Program-made: the position numbers and the translations under genes
The notes under the pieces: generated by a model
The model's input: only the letters and a program-made list of their open reading frames with translations
Told to the model about the DNA's origin: nothing
Databases searched by the model: none
Part shown: positions 1 through 9,945 of the stretch, piece by piece
Layout: each line of letters begins with the position of its first letter
Numbering within the stretch: position 1 is the stretch's first letter
NCBI GenBank assembly: GCA_028583605.1
Contig: CM053330.1
Location: 27,478,598-27,542,597, forward strand
Length of the DNA stretch: 64,000 nucleotides
Source of the DNA: Dastarcus helophoroides
Lineage: Eukaryota; Arthropoda; Insecta; Coleoptera; Bothrideridae
Direction of reading: 5' to 3'

Positions 1-38
1 TCACGAAGTTTTAATTTTCAAGCCGATAACGCGCAACA
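1..38 (+). repeat. 3' end of a solo-type LTR (window edge)
   Basis: The first 38 bases match the 3' ends of the LTRs ending at 19716 and 31199 (shared words: cgaagttttaattttc, ccgataacgcgcaaca). It ends in CA as LTRs do. The rest lies outside the window, so whether it is solo or part of a full element cannot be told. Confidence 0.8.
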
Positions 39-1090
39 CTACATTCTTTTTGTCAGTTTTAATTTTTTCTTACGAGAAAAGGTAAACGGTTGGCTGGCTA
101 GATGAAAACTTCAATTCCAGTAGGAACTAAGTTTCGAGTTTCCTCAAAATATAGTCAAGGTAAAAAGTTTCTGCTGCAGGAAACTACATCGTATTCAATG
201 GATTAAAACTGCGGCTGTGCCAGAATCACCTTAGTTTTAAGAGATTAAAGTTGCTGAACCTCCCGTGTAAACTCAGTTATGCTTATTTTGCTAATTGCGC
301 GCCGATCAGTAAAGTTTATGCTTGATTTTTTTATACTTATTTGTATCCATATATTTTATTTTCTTATGTTTGCCACCTCCAAACCTTTCATTTTGGAATT
401 TTGGTCTAGGACCGCCGTCTGTGACCTCATCCAGTCTCATCTTAACGATGATTATTTTGGATTATCCTTGACGAAGTGACAGTCCAACACTTGGTCAGAT
501 TTTGCAGGAAGTCCATCTGTCCTTTCTATTCCTCAATTTAGTGAAGCTGAAAACCTAACTAAAAACTTCATGAGGTACCATGGGCACTTAGGCTAAGATT
601 TATTTTCTTCTTCTTAAAATTTCTTTTTTTATGTAATTTAATTATAGTATCAACATGTTGTACTAACCTAGGGTATTAGGCAAAGTGCTCTTTTTTCTGT
701 AGTTTTGATGTATCATTTTTGTTTAAAATGGTACACCAGTGAAACCAAGTCCACTTTTTAAATATAATTTAAACTTTAAAGTTTTGTTTTTTATTTAAGT
801 GTATCAGGGTAGGAGGTTATGGTCGGGAAGGTTATATTAGTCTATAGATTTTCCCAAAGTGGGGGTTGCGGTGGAGTTCCAGGGTGGTCATAGGTAATTT
901 TCAAAATATAACATGAAACACATTGTTAAATCGTATACCTTTATCATACCAACGTAATGAAATTTCGATCCAAATTTTAAAATTTCTAGGAAAATTCGAA
1001 TATTTGTCAATTTTTTTTTCTCAAAATGTTTGCGCTTTTCTCACAATCTTTAACTTTACCTTAAAAATGTCCCTCTACAATTTTAAATAA
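39..1090. other. No recognisable feature
   Basis: AT-rich single-copy-looking DNA. The longest ORF (279-479) is 66 codons with no motif I recognise and no repeat partner in the window. T-rich tracts lie around 600-800. Confidence 0.5.
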
Positions 1091-1279
1091 TTGACATTTC
1101 CAACCTTTACTTTGTAGAATTCTTTGATATTCATAACTATTAGACTTTATTAACGATTAAAAAGTAACAAATATTAACAATTCCACAATGTCCGGTGTTA
1201 GTAAATATTTATCGAAATATTGTGGAATTTTTAATACCTGTTGCTTTTTAATCGTTAATAAAGTTTAATAATTATGAAT
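1091..1279. mobile_element. Foldback (hairpin) MITE-like element, copy 1
   Basis: Two arms of about 60 bp are inverted copies: actttattaacgattaaaaa (from 1145) against tttttaatcgttaataaagt (from 1235), with aattccaca/tgtggaatt nearer the centre and a short loop. The outer left flank (ttgacatttccaacctttac) matches the outer ends of the copies at 45.95 and 49.05 kb, which suggests the true terminus is near 1091. The right outer end seems lost. There is no ORF. Confidence 0.6.
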
Positions 1280-2843
1280 ACAATTTTGAATTCAAATTAA
1301 ATATTTACACTTTTTGTAGAAATTATGGTTTTTTTTCTGGACGTTTGGTTTTGTAGTTTAATCTCTAGTTCCAATTTTTTCTTAAAAGGTTCAGTTAAAA
1401 TTCGAACTTAAATCCCACCCACAATGTTTACATACACATCTGATTTCGAAACCTCGCGCATTGGAGTTATCCCCGTAGAGAGGCCAAGAAGAAAGAGAGG
1501 TGTTGGTTCCATGTAAAACTCGGAGCTGGCAATATAGAAGTATTAAATATGTAGCAGTTGCCCTTTTGAGCTAGTGTGACCCTACTGTGCCCCTACTTTC
1601 TTTTTCTTCTTTTACCGAAGGCTATCGACTTCATAGGAGTTTTAGTTTTTCCTCTGCGCACTTTTTGAGTCGACACTGACTTAGAAGAAGCCACACAAGA
1701 TAGTGAAGTAGGTTACCACTGGGGCTCCGGAACTCAGCCTGAACTTATTATTGTCTCGTATACTCCTCCTCTTACCTGCTAGTCGGTAAACGTAGTAAAC
1801 TCGTGACATTTTTTAGTGACTTAGTGCCTTATCTACACCAGAGAGCAAATAAAACGAATGCAAAGCTCTGAAGTTGTGAAACAATGTCTCCTGTGTCATC
1901 TTTGTCTGTCCTTATGGAAATTCAACAATTACGTATCTTTTCATAAGTTGAATAGATGGATCTATTAAACTTTTCAGTAGTGCAGAATTAATTTTTCAAA
2001 TTTTTGTCTGCCGCTAAAACTATTAATATCATGTGTGTACAACTTTACATAATTCAGAGCGCATGTTTGCTGACGCAAATAATTTATTTTCTTTAACTAG
2101 ACCCTAGTCCTCAATATCCATTTTCCAATTTCAACCTCGAAACTGTTGCTTGTAAACATATCGTAATTTTCCTGCATAATAGGAATTCGCTACATGCTTC
2201 AAAACAAAAGGACTATGTTTAATTAGATCAAGAGAAACACTAATAGTGCTACGTAAACTTTAACTATGTACCAAAACAGAATATGCATCTCGAGGCAGCA
2301 AAAACAAACTTCATTAGCAAATTTTAATCTCATCACATTCAAAGTATTAACGGTTGCTGGTTGACAACATTAAAATTGTTTCGTATCGTAACTAATAACT
2401 AAAGTGCACGATATGCTTAGAGAGCTTTGCTGAAAATAAGTTTATATTATGAAATTCACCCCGACAAAATGTAGTTGGGATATTCGAAAGCCCAGTTTCA
2501 ATTTTGTAATTGCCTCTGTCCGGTATCATAGATTTAAATAGTAAAGTTACAAATGGACCTAGTACAAAATTGAATTCAGGGAAAACAGGTTTTATTAAGT
2601 CCCAAATTAAGCTGTCTACTACAAACTGACCTAATTAACATCTATTAAGGGTAATATTTCACTGAAAATTTTAATGATCCAATTTCTAAATTTAACTCAT
2701 TCGTATTAAAAATATAAAAAGCAGTCAAGCTTTCCAGATTATGGTTGACATTATAGACAGTTTAAAGAAACGAGATTGACTTCAGACTCCAAGGGTGCGT
2801 TTAGATTAAATATTTAATTCTGTACATTTCCCTCTGACATAAA
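1280..2843. other. No recognisable feature
   Basis: Unique-looking AT-rich sequence with a slightly more balanced stretch at 1430-1860. No ORF with recognisable content, and no repeat partner seen in the window. Confidence 0.45.
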
Positions 2844-3041
2844 TGTCAACTATCTTGAGAGAAGCTACTTACTCTTAGCTATGTAGATAAGTCTCGGATA
2901 GTATCAACTATTCTGAGAGAAGCTATCTCCTTCCAGCTGTGTAGATAAGTCTTGGATAGTGTCAACTATTCTGAGTGAAGCTATCTCCTCCCAACTATGT
3001 AGATAAGTCTCGGATATGTTCTCTCTAGATAGTTGACACTT
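2844..3041. mobile_element. Short inverted-repeat element with internal 58-bp tandem repeats
   Basis: The left end TGTCAACTATCTTGAGAGAA and the right end TTCTCTCTAGATAGTTGACA are near-perfect inverted copies. Inside are three tandem units of 58 bp beginning at about 2846, 2904 and 2962, each starting tcaactat and containing gtagataagtct. The left TIR is itself the start of the first unit. There is no coding capacity, and the layout fits a MITE expanded by internal tandem duplication. A target duplication is not clear. Confidence 0.6.
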
Positions 3042-3990
3042 AAGTCAAAGAGAAATATACAGAATAAAGTGTCTAATGTAAATGCACCAATAGTAGTTGG
3101 CTTTTTCCAAATTTTGACTTTCATCTTAAAATTGAAAAAAAACCCAGTCCGATGATATTTGACAAGTAGAATAAAATCGCTTAGAAATTTTAGCAAATGG
3201 AGGACCCTTATTGATTCATCAAATGAAAAACACAGAAATACGCCCCAAAATATATAGAAAGTTACTTTTAATATCTAGATCAAGCAATCGACATCAAAAA
3301 AATCTTAAAATTTATAGTCTGCCTTAAGAAATAAATTATTCTCCGAGTGGTCATCTCAACAAAAAAGTGAAATCTTTGCAGTTGAATCGGCTTAATTAAA
3401 AATTGCAGCCTCTTTAGGATGAAAATGTGCGCTAGTGGAGATTCGGTAAAAAGCCCCCGTTGCATTGAAAACGCAATTTATCAAAGAGAATAACGACCAT
3501 AATAGCTCTCTATATTTCGGCAAAGAAGAAAATGAAAAGAGAAGAGAACGCCACCTTTTCATAAAAATGTGACTCTCGTAATGAAATATTGCATTATTTC
3601 GATTCATTCCATTTGCTGGAGCAGAAATTATATTCCGCAAATGCCGCATCTTCAATTTACTTAATGTTTCATTTCAAGCATTCCACCCCTGGCATCAGAA
3701 TTTCTATTTAGCCGGTTGAAAACTTACAAATATTCCTTCCTTTCTCGCTTACTTGTTTCGGTGAAAAAAGATTTAAATTATTTTATAGTAATCACTGAAA
3801 TGTGAAGGGAGCGCGATGTTGCAAGACTGAGTGTTTACCGATTATCTGTTAGTATCACTCCCAATTGGATAAAAATTCTGTATTAGAGTGTAAGCTTGGA
3901 TTAACCCAATTCTTGGAATCTTCGCAGCGCGCGGTTAAAAATTGATGATTTCAACCTTATCGAATGACAGTTTATTGGCTTAAAATTCTT
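3042..3990. other. Unannotated; includes a more balanced island at 3380-3720
   Basis: No gene recognised. 3380-3720 has higher complexity than its surroundings and two overlapping minus-strand ORFs (61 and 87 codons) without motifs, so coding is not supported. Confidence 0.4.
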
Positions 3991-3994
3991 ACTA

Positions 3995-4328
3995 TATGTA
4001 CTTAAAGAAACCATGTTTGGCTTTTTACTGTCTGTAAGTATGTTATCGAGACGTTTTATAAAAATGCAAGACCTAGGCTAAAATCCAACCAGTCATATTT
4101 TCCTTATTTCTCACTTTGTCAAGCTAAAATGCACAGGAATTTGTTGCAGGTTACTGTATTGTAGGCGTCCATGTTCCTATTTTGTTTTTTTACCATTTGT
4201 TTCCAAGAAGATTCAATGGCAAGAACTCTTGTAAAAATGAATTCTAGCGAAAATCAAGCCACAGTTCTTAGTTTCCACTATGTCAAGCTAAACTACATAG
4301 AAATTTGTTGCCTTCAACTGTAATATAT
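3995..4328. repeat. Dispersed repeat, two quasi-tandem units
   Basis: Two diverged units share the order: tttttac, a run near gtaagtat, caagaac or caagacc, a segment like ctaaaatccaaccagtcat, a segment like ctatgtcaagctaaa, then aggaatttgttgc and an actgta(a/t)t end. The same order recurs at 4.70-4.93, 7.48-7.85, 15.6-16.8 and 24.2 kb. It has no coding potential. I do not recognise the family. Confidence 0.55.
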
Positions 4329-4675
4329 TGTTGCGGGTTATCGGTTTGAAAATTAATATTTCGTAAATTGTAACCACTTTATTTTAAACTTATTTCGAAC
4401 ACTACAATTATAATTCTTTTAAATATCAGACTACCTGGCTAACTAACTAACCAACTGACTAGTTAACTAACTCGTGGGGGAAAGATGACCGCGTATTTGT
4501 AGGTCCGTTCAGGTTTCTAGAACGGACGTACAGGTAAGACTTCTCGCTTGCGGAAATATCTGGAGCGCTTATCTGCCATATGATTCATTCTCACGACCGC
4601 TTCCCATTATCAAATGTTTCTAGAGAATTCCTTAGACAATCACTAATACAAATGTAATAACTACATTTTGTGACA
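4329..4675 (-). mobile_element. Solo LTR, gypsy-type (copy A)
   Basis: The copy starts TGTTGCGGG and ends TTGTGACA, and is flanked by a 4-bp duplication atat (4325-4328 and 4676-4679), as expected for Ty3/gypsy integrase. It is homologous in reverse orientation to the copies at 19.4 and 30.9 kb. On the minus strand it has a TACAAATACGCGG box at the place of their TATA box, followed by repeated GTTAGT units. It is inserted in the dispersed repeat, whose next unit resumes at about 4690. Confidence 0.85.
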
Positions 4676-4689
4676 ATATACTTTAGCGT

Positions 4690-4934
4690 TATTGTTCTCA
4701 AGAAGATTGGAGTAACTATTGCTACCTTTTTACCATTCAGTTATATGTAGACTCCGTTGCGAAAACTCTTGTCGAAATATAAGACTGGTTCTAGACCAAA
4801 ATCCTATAAATCATAGTTTTCTTAGTTATGACTGTGACAAGTTAAAATACCCAGGAATTTACTTCCCCTGACTGTTATTTATGCCTTAAGAATTTTACTT
4901 TTAGAGGAATTAAAGAAATTCGCTTTTTAACCAT
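4690..4934. repeat. Dispersed repeat units, interrupted by the LTR element
   Basis: The unit contains ctttttaccattcagttata, caagactggttctagacc and a ggaatttactt end, like the units at 4.0 kb. A second unit begins at 4922 (gctttttaaccat) and is split by the insertion at 4935; it continues at 7476 (ccatctatttgtaagtatat). Confidence 0.55.
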
Positions 4935-5199
4935 TGTAAACAACCGTTTATTACAAAAATATCAAACTGTAACATTTGAAAAGACAAAGTAAAATCTATA
5001 CATTTAACCATCAATGTTAACGTTAGCTAGCCGCGCCCATACGTCTCCCATGAATCACCCCGAATGAATGCCTCAACCCAGCCGCCGCATTTCGGTGCCT
5101 TGCAAGAATTTTTACCCTCAGCTTCCTATCGTACTCGACCCCTGAGACCGTTGACCTTGAGCAGGTACTCCGAAACTCTTGTTGCTATGGTTGATAACA
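4935..5199 (-). repeat. 3' LTR of the gypsy element
   Basis: A 265-bp direct copy of 7211-7475 with two differences. The adjacent internal bases 5200-5215 read on the minus strand as a purine-rich stretch (AGGAAGGG), fitting a polypurine tract next to the 3' LTR. Confidence 0.9.
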
Positions 5200-5406
5200 T
5201 TCGGCCCTTCCTGACAGCTGGAGTGTCCTCACTTCAGTGGTAGATCTGTGCAACAAAGTTTATAAGAACATGTATATTTGCTTATCTATTTATTTTTAAA
5301 GAACATTAGTACTATGGTTAGTGAGAGGCAGCTTATATTTTTAGAACTTAAACTCCTACTTAAATGCTAACTCTATGGGCTAATCCCACGCGAAAGTATG
5401 ATGATT

Positions 5407-5730
5407 CTGAACAGTTAACCACCATTCCATCTCCCTTCGCCACACTGAAGAGCACCCTGAGTATTTGGTTATCCAGCTGTTCTTGTCTGAGTAGTAACCC
5501 TACTCCAAGAACCGAATCCCCCTACTCTACTCATCAGTGTCCTTAACTTACCCAACCATTTTGTTAAATTGAACCTGAACGGAGCGCTTCTGAATAGTTG
5601 ACCACCATTCCATCTCCTTTCACCGCACTGAAGAGCTTCCTGGGTATCTGCTTATCCAGCTGTTCTTGTCTGAGTAATAACCCTACTCCAAGAACCTAAC
5701 CTCTCTTACTCTATCCTTCAGTGTTCCTGT
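5407..5730. repeat. 183-bp tandem duplication inside the gypsy element
   Basis: Two units starting at 5407 and 5590 share ccaccattccatctcc, ttatccagctgttcttgtct and accctactccaagaacc. About 135 bp of each unit is clearly homologous. It lies between the pol relic and the 3' LTR, where several gypsy-group elements carry noncoding repeats. Small ORFs across it appear incidental. Confidence 0.75.
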
Positions 5731-5819
5731 TGTTGTAACCTTAAAGACCTTTTTATTTTGGTAATAATTTGACTTGTACCTGTGCTGTAAAAGAAAGAAT
5801 TTGTTTTAAGGAAAATTAA

Positions 5820-6930
5820 TCATTTGCTTGAGCTAATCGGAAACAACGCTTTGGATCGAAATATGCATTTTTGTTTGGACTGGCAAATAGATGCATTTTC
5901 AATTATTTGTTGTAGTACCGCTGTAACATCAATACTCTGCTACATTTCAGCTAGTAATAAGGTCACCTGCCCTATTACACGAAACTCCATCAGATCCTCA
6001 CTTGGAGATGCTCCTAATGTCTGATTTATGGTACCATTTAATCCTAACTGGAGTTTGTTAATGTTTTTATTCAATTTTTCATCATTTATTTCTGCTCCCA
6101 TAGTAGACAATGAATCGAGGATGGTTCTATTGTAACTTTCAACTTGTCCATTTCCTCTTGGTCGCCCAGCTGCATTCAAGTAGTGAGTGATACCGTATTT
6201 TTATTTTTGCGAAATATTTCAAAATTATTAGACGTAAATGGTTTACCTTGTCACTGTTAATAGTTTGAAATGGTGCACCAAAACGCCTTATGAAGAAGTC
6301 TATCATTACAGTGAGTACATGTCTTACCTTGTATTAGGTGAAGGGTAAATTAAAACAAACCTTGTAAACGCATCCACAACGAAGAATACTTGAGTATTAC
6401 CTCATATCGTTTTTATTAAAGACCCCAGATGATCGGTGAGAATTTTATAAAAGGATCTGGATATTTCCTAACAAGATCACGGTATTCGACGCTTTCTACA
6501 GATTTGAAATATACAACAATATACAAGTTTTTCATGTATTTCTCTACCAAACGTCGCATGCGCAGAAACCAATAATTATGAGCCACCTGATCATAAATTT
6601 TACCTGTTGCAAAAAGACCAAGATCTTCAAAATTTAGTTGAACAATTTGAAAACGTGCTCGTTTAAATACAAGCCAGTGAGGACCATGATTTGTGATTTT
6701 TTTTTTTTTTACCTCTCTACCCTTCAATTCATACATTATGAGTGTAGTCGCTTGTAACACTGCTAGCATCAAGATGCATATTCGCTGACAGGTCTATGTC
6801 TAATACCATACTACTGGTATTCACTCAATTCCAAAACCCACCAGCCGATTCTCTGATCCAATTCTACCTTTTTGAAAGTATTTACTGCAGCACAATCAGT
6901 GATTACTGTTAAATTTAATAACTTTGGATT
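5820..6930 (-). pseudogene. gypsy pol relic: RNase H end and integrase
   Basis: Read right to left, this is the back end of a Ty3/gypsy polyprotein. Near 6905-6800 an RNase H C-terminus is recognisable (VITDCAAV, RIGWWVLELSEY, RHRP). At 6620-6500 comes the zinc-binding start of integrase (HNYWFLRMRRLVEKYMKN), with the usual two cysteines gone (LYIVVYFKS). The catalytic core follows with FFIRRFGAPF at about 6300. The clearest block is at 6179-5940: GNGQVESYNRTILDSLS carries the core glutamate, then LGLNGT and GASPSEDLMEFR. A C-terminal tail continues past a stop at 5940 to about 5820. In-frame stops (for example after LSEYQ) and at least three frame changes make it nonfunctional. Confidence 0.85.
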
Positions 6931-7016
6931 TTTTTTTGCATTTACGATTTTATCAATCATCTGACGCAACGCAGAACATTACACACTTGAGGTTCTTGGG
7001 AATGTATAACTTGACC

Positions 7017-7103
7017 TTACACCCTCCTGTGTTCACCTCTGTTTATGGCTTGCTCAGCTTTCTCGAGAGCTCCCCTGCCATCGCCGATGTCTTCTGGATT
7101 CAT
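7017..7103 (-). pseudogene. gag N-terminus, truncated
   Basis: An ATG at 7103 (minus strand) opens 28 codons rich in charged residues (beginning MNPEDIGDGRGALEKAEQAI) and ends at TAA 7017-7019. It lies about 110 bp inside the 5' LTR, where gag starts in gypsy-group elements. Sequence after the stop soon matches RNase H, so the remaining gag and the first half of pol are deleted. Identification rests on position and composition, not on a diagnostic motif. Confidence 0.45.
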
Positions 7104-7210
7104 GCCGAGTCCTCAGTACTTCTTTTACTTTGGAGCGCGTTCTCTGGTATATTTTTGCACATTTTTTTTACTAAAAACTCAAAAACACACCAATACTATC
7201 CCACTTCTGA

Positions 7211-7475
7211 TGTAAACAACCGTTTATTACAAAAATATCAAATTGTAACATTTGAAAAGACAAAGTAAAATCTATACATTTAACCATCAATGTTAACGTT
7301 AACTAGCCGCGCCCATACGTCTCCCATGAATCACCCCGAATGAATGCCTCAACCCAGCCGCCGCATTTCGGTGCCTTGCAAGAATTTTTACCCTCAGCTT
7401 CCTATCGTACTCGACCCCTGAGACCGTTGACCTTGAGCAGGTACTCCGAAACTCTTGTTGCTATGGTTGATAACA
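7211..7475 (-). repeat. 5' LTR of the gypsy element
   Basis: The LTR upstream of the coding relics on the minus strand. The internal sequence touching it (7210 leftwards) reads TCAGAAGTGGGAT on the minus strand, which resembles the complement of an insect tRNA-Leu 3' region without its CCA. This is a candidate primer-binding site; the tRNA match is from memory of tRNA sequence. Confidence 0.85.
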
Positions 7476-7860
7476 CCATCTATTTGTAAGTATATTAACT
7501 TTCCATAATTTTTCAAGGAATATAAAAGGTTTCTTAGACTCTTTAAAATATTGCTCTTGAAGGAACTAAGGAAACTATTGTCGCTATACTTGTAGTTATA
7601 TTATTAAATTAGGAGAACTGTTGCAGAAATACATGATAGGTTCTAGACTAAAATCCAAAGTAATTTTTCTGAATTACACAGGAATTTGCTGCCTGCGACT
7701 GCATTGCCTGTCTTCAGAATGTTGCCCTTTAAGAGATCAGAGCAACTGTTATCCATTCTTTACCGCTTGATTATAAGTATATTAAATCACGAGAACTTTT
7801 GTATTTAAAAATACAAGACGGGTCCCAGGCCAAAGCCCAACCACCAATTCTTGTGAACAG
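7476..7860. repeat. Dispersed repeat, further units
   Basis: Units at 7476-7530, 7570-7720 and 7765-7850 carry gtaagtatattaa, gaactgttgcagaaatac, ataggttctagactaaaatcc and acacaggaatttgctgcctgcgact-like segments, as at 4.0 and 4.7 kb. Confidence 0.5.
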
Positions 7861-8930
7861 TTGTGGCATTCCAATCCAATGCGACCCAGAAGGAAAAAGG
7901 ATAATGCTGATATTTATAATCTGGAATTCTCTCGACCACGTTTTTATTCGTTTAGAGTTCTTTGTAAACATCGTCGTTAAATATGCGGCGTTTTTTCGGG
8001 CCGGCTCAATTCCAGATGCCGAATTGGTTGCACTGCCGCCTACGATGCGGTTATCAATGTGCAAATTTAGCTCTAGGGTTGGATGGAAACGACGGCGCAT
8101 ATTGCAGAAATATTGTAATCCTCACAATCGCTTTCCAGTCACGAAGAACATTACAATATCAATGCTGATGAAGCAGACCGTCCGAAAGGAATAGTTTCGA
8201 TAAACACACTTGGCCGCACCTTCCAACTATCATGCAACAAATTCGCAAGGTTTTCAACTATTTGACACCCTAAGGGCGGCCTGTAATAATATTTCTCTTC
8301 GAGAGCTTATTCCTGGGGTAAATAAATACTGACTGAAAGTTTTGTTTAATTGCGTGGTTTTGTTTTATTAAAGTTGCAATATGACCCTCACGAACCCGAA
8401 ATACTATATACTAATTCATAAGTATAGGGGATAATAAATTGTAACTATTGGACACACCTGGCATCATATCTGACAGTATCGAATAAAAACCAATAACGTC
8501 TGAAATTCAGAATTTGCCCGTCTATAATTTTCGTCTATTTGCAAAATAAAGAAAAACAATTTGAACATTTTTTGACCTACATTTTGACTCTTCCTTCATA
8601 GTATAAGATCCCGACTAAAGTCAACCTAACTTTATCTCTTATTTTAATAAGCCGTCTTTTTTATTAAATGATAATGAATATCTTGAATCAATAATTATTT
8701 AATGTAGAAGGTAACGAGAGTACGGCACATGCTTTGAATACGTAAATTAATTAGATTTATAATAACTAGAGACCAGATTTTAGGCACAATCAAATAAAAA
8801 CCGTAAGCAAAATATTAAATTAGACAAAAATGAACAGTCACAAAAGGCATCTAAAAAGCAAAATACGTTAGTAACTAACGAAAATATGTATGCAGTAAAA
8901 TAGCTTCCAAATTAATAACGAGTTTTATGA
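7861..8930. other. Unrecognised; balanced island at 7860-8290
   Basis: 7860-8290 is more GC-rich than its surroundings. ORFs of 131 codons (7799-8194, plus) and 109 codons (7771-8100, minus) overlap here, but neither has a motif I recognise, and both begin inside a repeat unit. 8300-8930 is AT-rich with nothing seen. Confidence 0.35.
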
Positions 8931-8940
8931 ACAAGTTGAG

Positions 8941-9358
8941 AGCGCAGCCTTGGAAAATCCTTTGTCACCTTTCATGGCTTTCATGACTGTTCTTGACAAT
9001 CGTCTTAAAAATGAATGTAGTTTGTTTCCTAGGGTATGGGTCAGATATGTAGATGCCATTTTTGCTGTTTTCGACAGAAAATTTAAATTTAAATAATTTC
9101 ATTGATGTATTAAATTCACGTTTTCCAACTATTAAATTTACCATACAGTTAGAAAAAGAAGAAACATTAACATTTTTGGACACTTTAGTTATTAGGAATA
9201 AAAATAGATTAGAATTTGATGCATATAGAAAAGACACCAGCACCTTCCGCTATATAACTTACGATTCTAACCATTGTATACAATACAAAATGGCAAGCTT
9301 CAATTTTCTTACCCGTCGCCTTCATAGAGAAAGATTCGGAAAGGAGTTGAACATATAG
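8941..9358 (+). pseudogene. Penelope-like reverse transcriptase, C-terminal half
   Basis: Frame 1 reads ENPLSPFMAFMTVLDNRL and then WVRYVDAIFAVFDRKF. This is the conserved RT block normally carrying a YVDD catalytic pair; here the second aspartate is alanine (YVDA, at 9046-9057). A frame change near 9060-9085 follows, after which the plus frame from 9053 continues with NNFIDVLNSRFPTIKFTIQL, FLDTLVIRNKNRLEFDAYRK and SNHCIQYKMASFNFLTRRLH, the usual region after the palm in Penelope RTs. It stops at 9358. The lost catalytic residue, frameshift and missing 5' half make it inactive. Confidence 0.85.
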
Positions 9359-9360
9359 CT

Positions 9361-9582
9361 GAGGTAAATGGCTTCGATCCAAATATTATTTATAAAATTA
9401 TTAATAAGAAAAAATTTAAATGTCAATTGGTAAATACCACGACTTTCTGAGCTGACAAAAACAAAAACTCAAAGTTCGTCTCACTTCCATCTGAACCCTC
9501 GCTTACGCATCGTTTAGGTGGAATTTTATGAAAACTAGGCTTACGGGTTGTTTACAGTTCTAATGGCAAATTAAATTCGCTT
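9361..9582 (+). pseudogene. Penelope-like linker between RT and GIY-YIG
   Basis: Coding-like sequence in shifting frames joins the RT relic to the endonuclease. Words such as GFDPNIIYKIINKKKFK and KLGLRVVYSSNGKLNSLLG-like residues can be read with one or two frame changes. It supports the view that the two ORFs were one polyprotein. Confidence 0.5.
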
Positions 9583-9945
9583 TTGGGTAGTTTGAAGCAT
9601 AAAGTAGAGCAAACGGACAAGTCCAGTATTTACCACATTTCATGTAAAGATTGTCCTCAAAAGTATGTCGGGCAGACTGGGCGATCTCTTAAAAACCGAC
9701 TGAAGAAACATTTGGCTCATTTGAGGTACGGAAGAGCTGAGAAGTCAAGTGTGGCTCGACATGCTTTTGAATTAGATCATACGATAGATAATAATATTAA
9801 ACTGTTAAGAGCAGTAAATAAGAATTTTATGTTAAATGGTTGTGAAAGCTTAGCTATCCATAAGGCTGGAGACAACCTTATGAATGATTGCGCTGGACCT
9901 TTAGGCCACTTATCTTTGTTAAAAATAGTTAAGGTTGATAGGTAA
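9583..9945 (+). CDS. GIY-YIG endonuclease domain of a Penelope-like element (open relic)
   Basis: An open frame of 120 codons. The GIY-YIG signature is at residues 16-34 (IYHISCKDCPQKYVGQTGR), including the cysteine pair C-x2-C seen in Penelope-like elements, followed by SLKNRLKKHLAHL with the conserved arginine. Further on come SSVARHAFELDHTID and an acidic ESLAIHK stretch, the expected metal-binding glutamate. In Penelope-like elements this domain nicks target DNA for insertion. All key residues I know of are present, so this part has stayed open although the RT is dead. The ATG used is internal to the old polyprotein, so independent translation is doubtful. Confidence 0.8.
   Translation: MGSLKHKVEQTDKSSIYHISCKDCPQKYVGQTGRSLKNRLKKHLAHLRYGRAEKSSVARHAFELDHTIDNNIKLLRAVNKNFMLNGCESLAIHKAGDNLMNDCAGPLGHLSLLKIVKVDR

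Larger units (their letters stand above)
4935..7475 (-). mobile_element. LTR retrotransposon, Ty3/gypsy type, internally deleted, minus strand
   Basis: The element is complete at its ends: two direct 265-bp LTRs starting TGTAAACAACC and ending TTGATAACA, flanked by the 4-bp duplication ccat (4931-4934 and 7476-7479). Coding runs on the minus strand. Only about 2.0 kb lies between the LTRs, against roughly 4-5 kb in autonomous relatives. A gag start is followed within about 100 bp by the end of RNase H and then integrase, so the rest of gag, protease and reverse transcriptase have been deleted. The LTRs differ at two positions (4967 C against 7243 T; G against A in gttagct/gttaact), so insertion is recent on the scale of this window. 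It splits a dispersed-repeat unit that reads through once the element is removed. Confidence 0.92.

Noticed and set aside
2844..3018. CRISPR-like regular repeats
   Set aside because: Contiguous 58-bp tandem units without spacers, inside an inverted-repeat element of a eukaryotic genome.
6924..7268. 114-codon plus-strand ORF
   Set aside because: Antisense shadow of the gag/pol relic, running into the LTR.
7799..8194. 131-codon ORF
   Set aside because: Begins inside a dispersed-repeat unit; the opposite strand is equally open; no motif.
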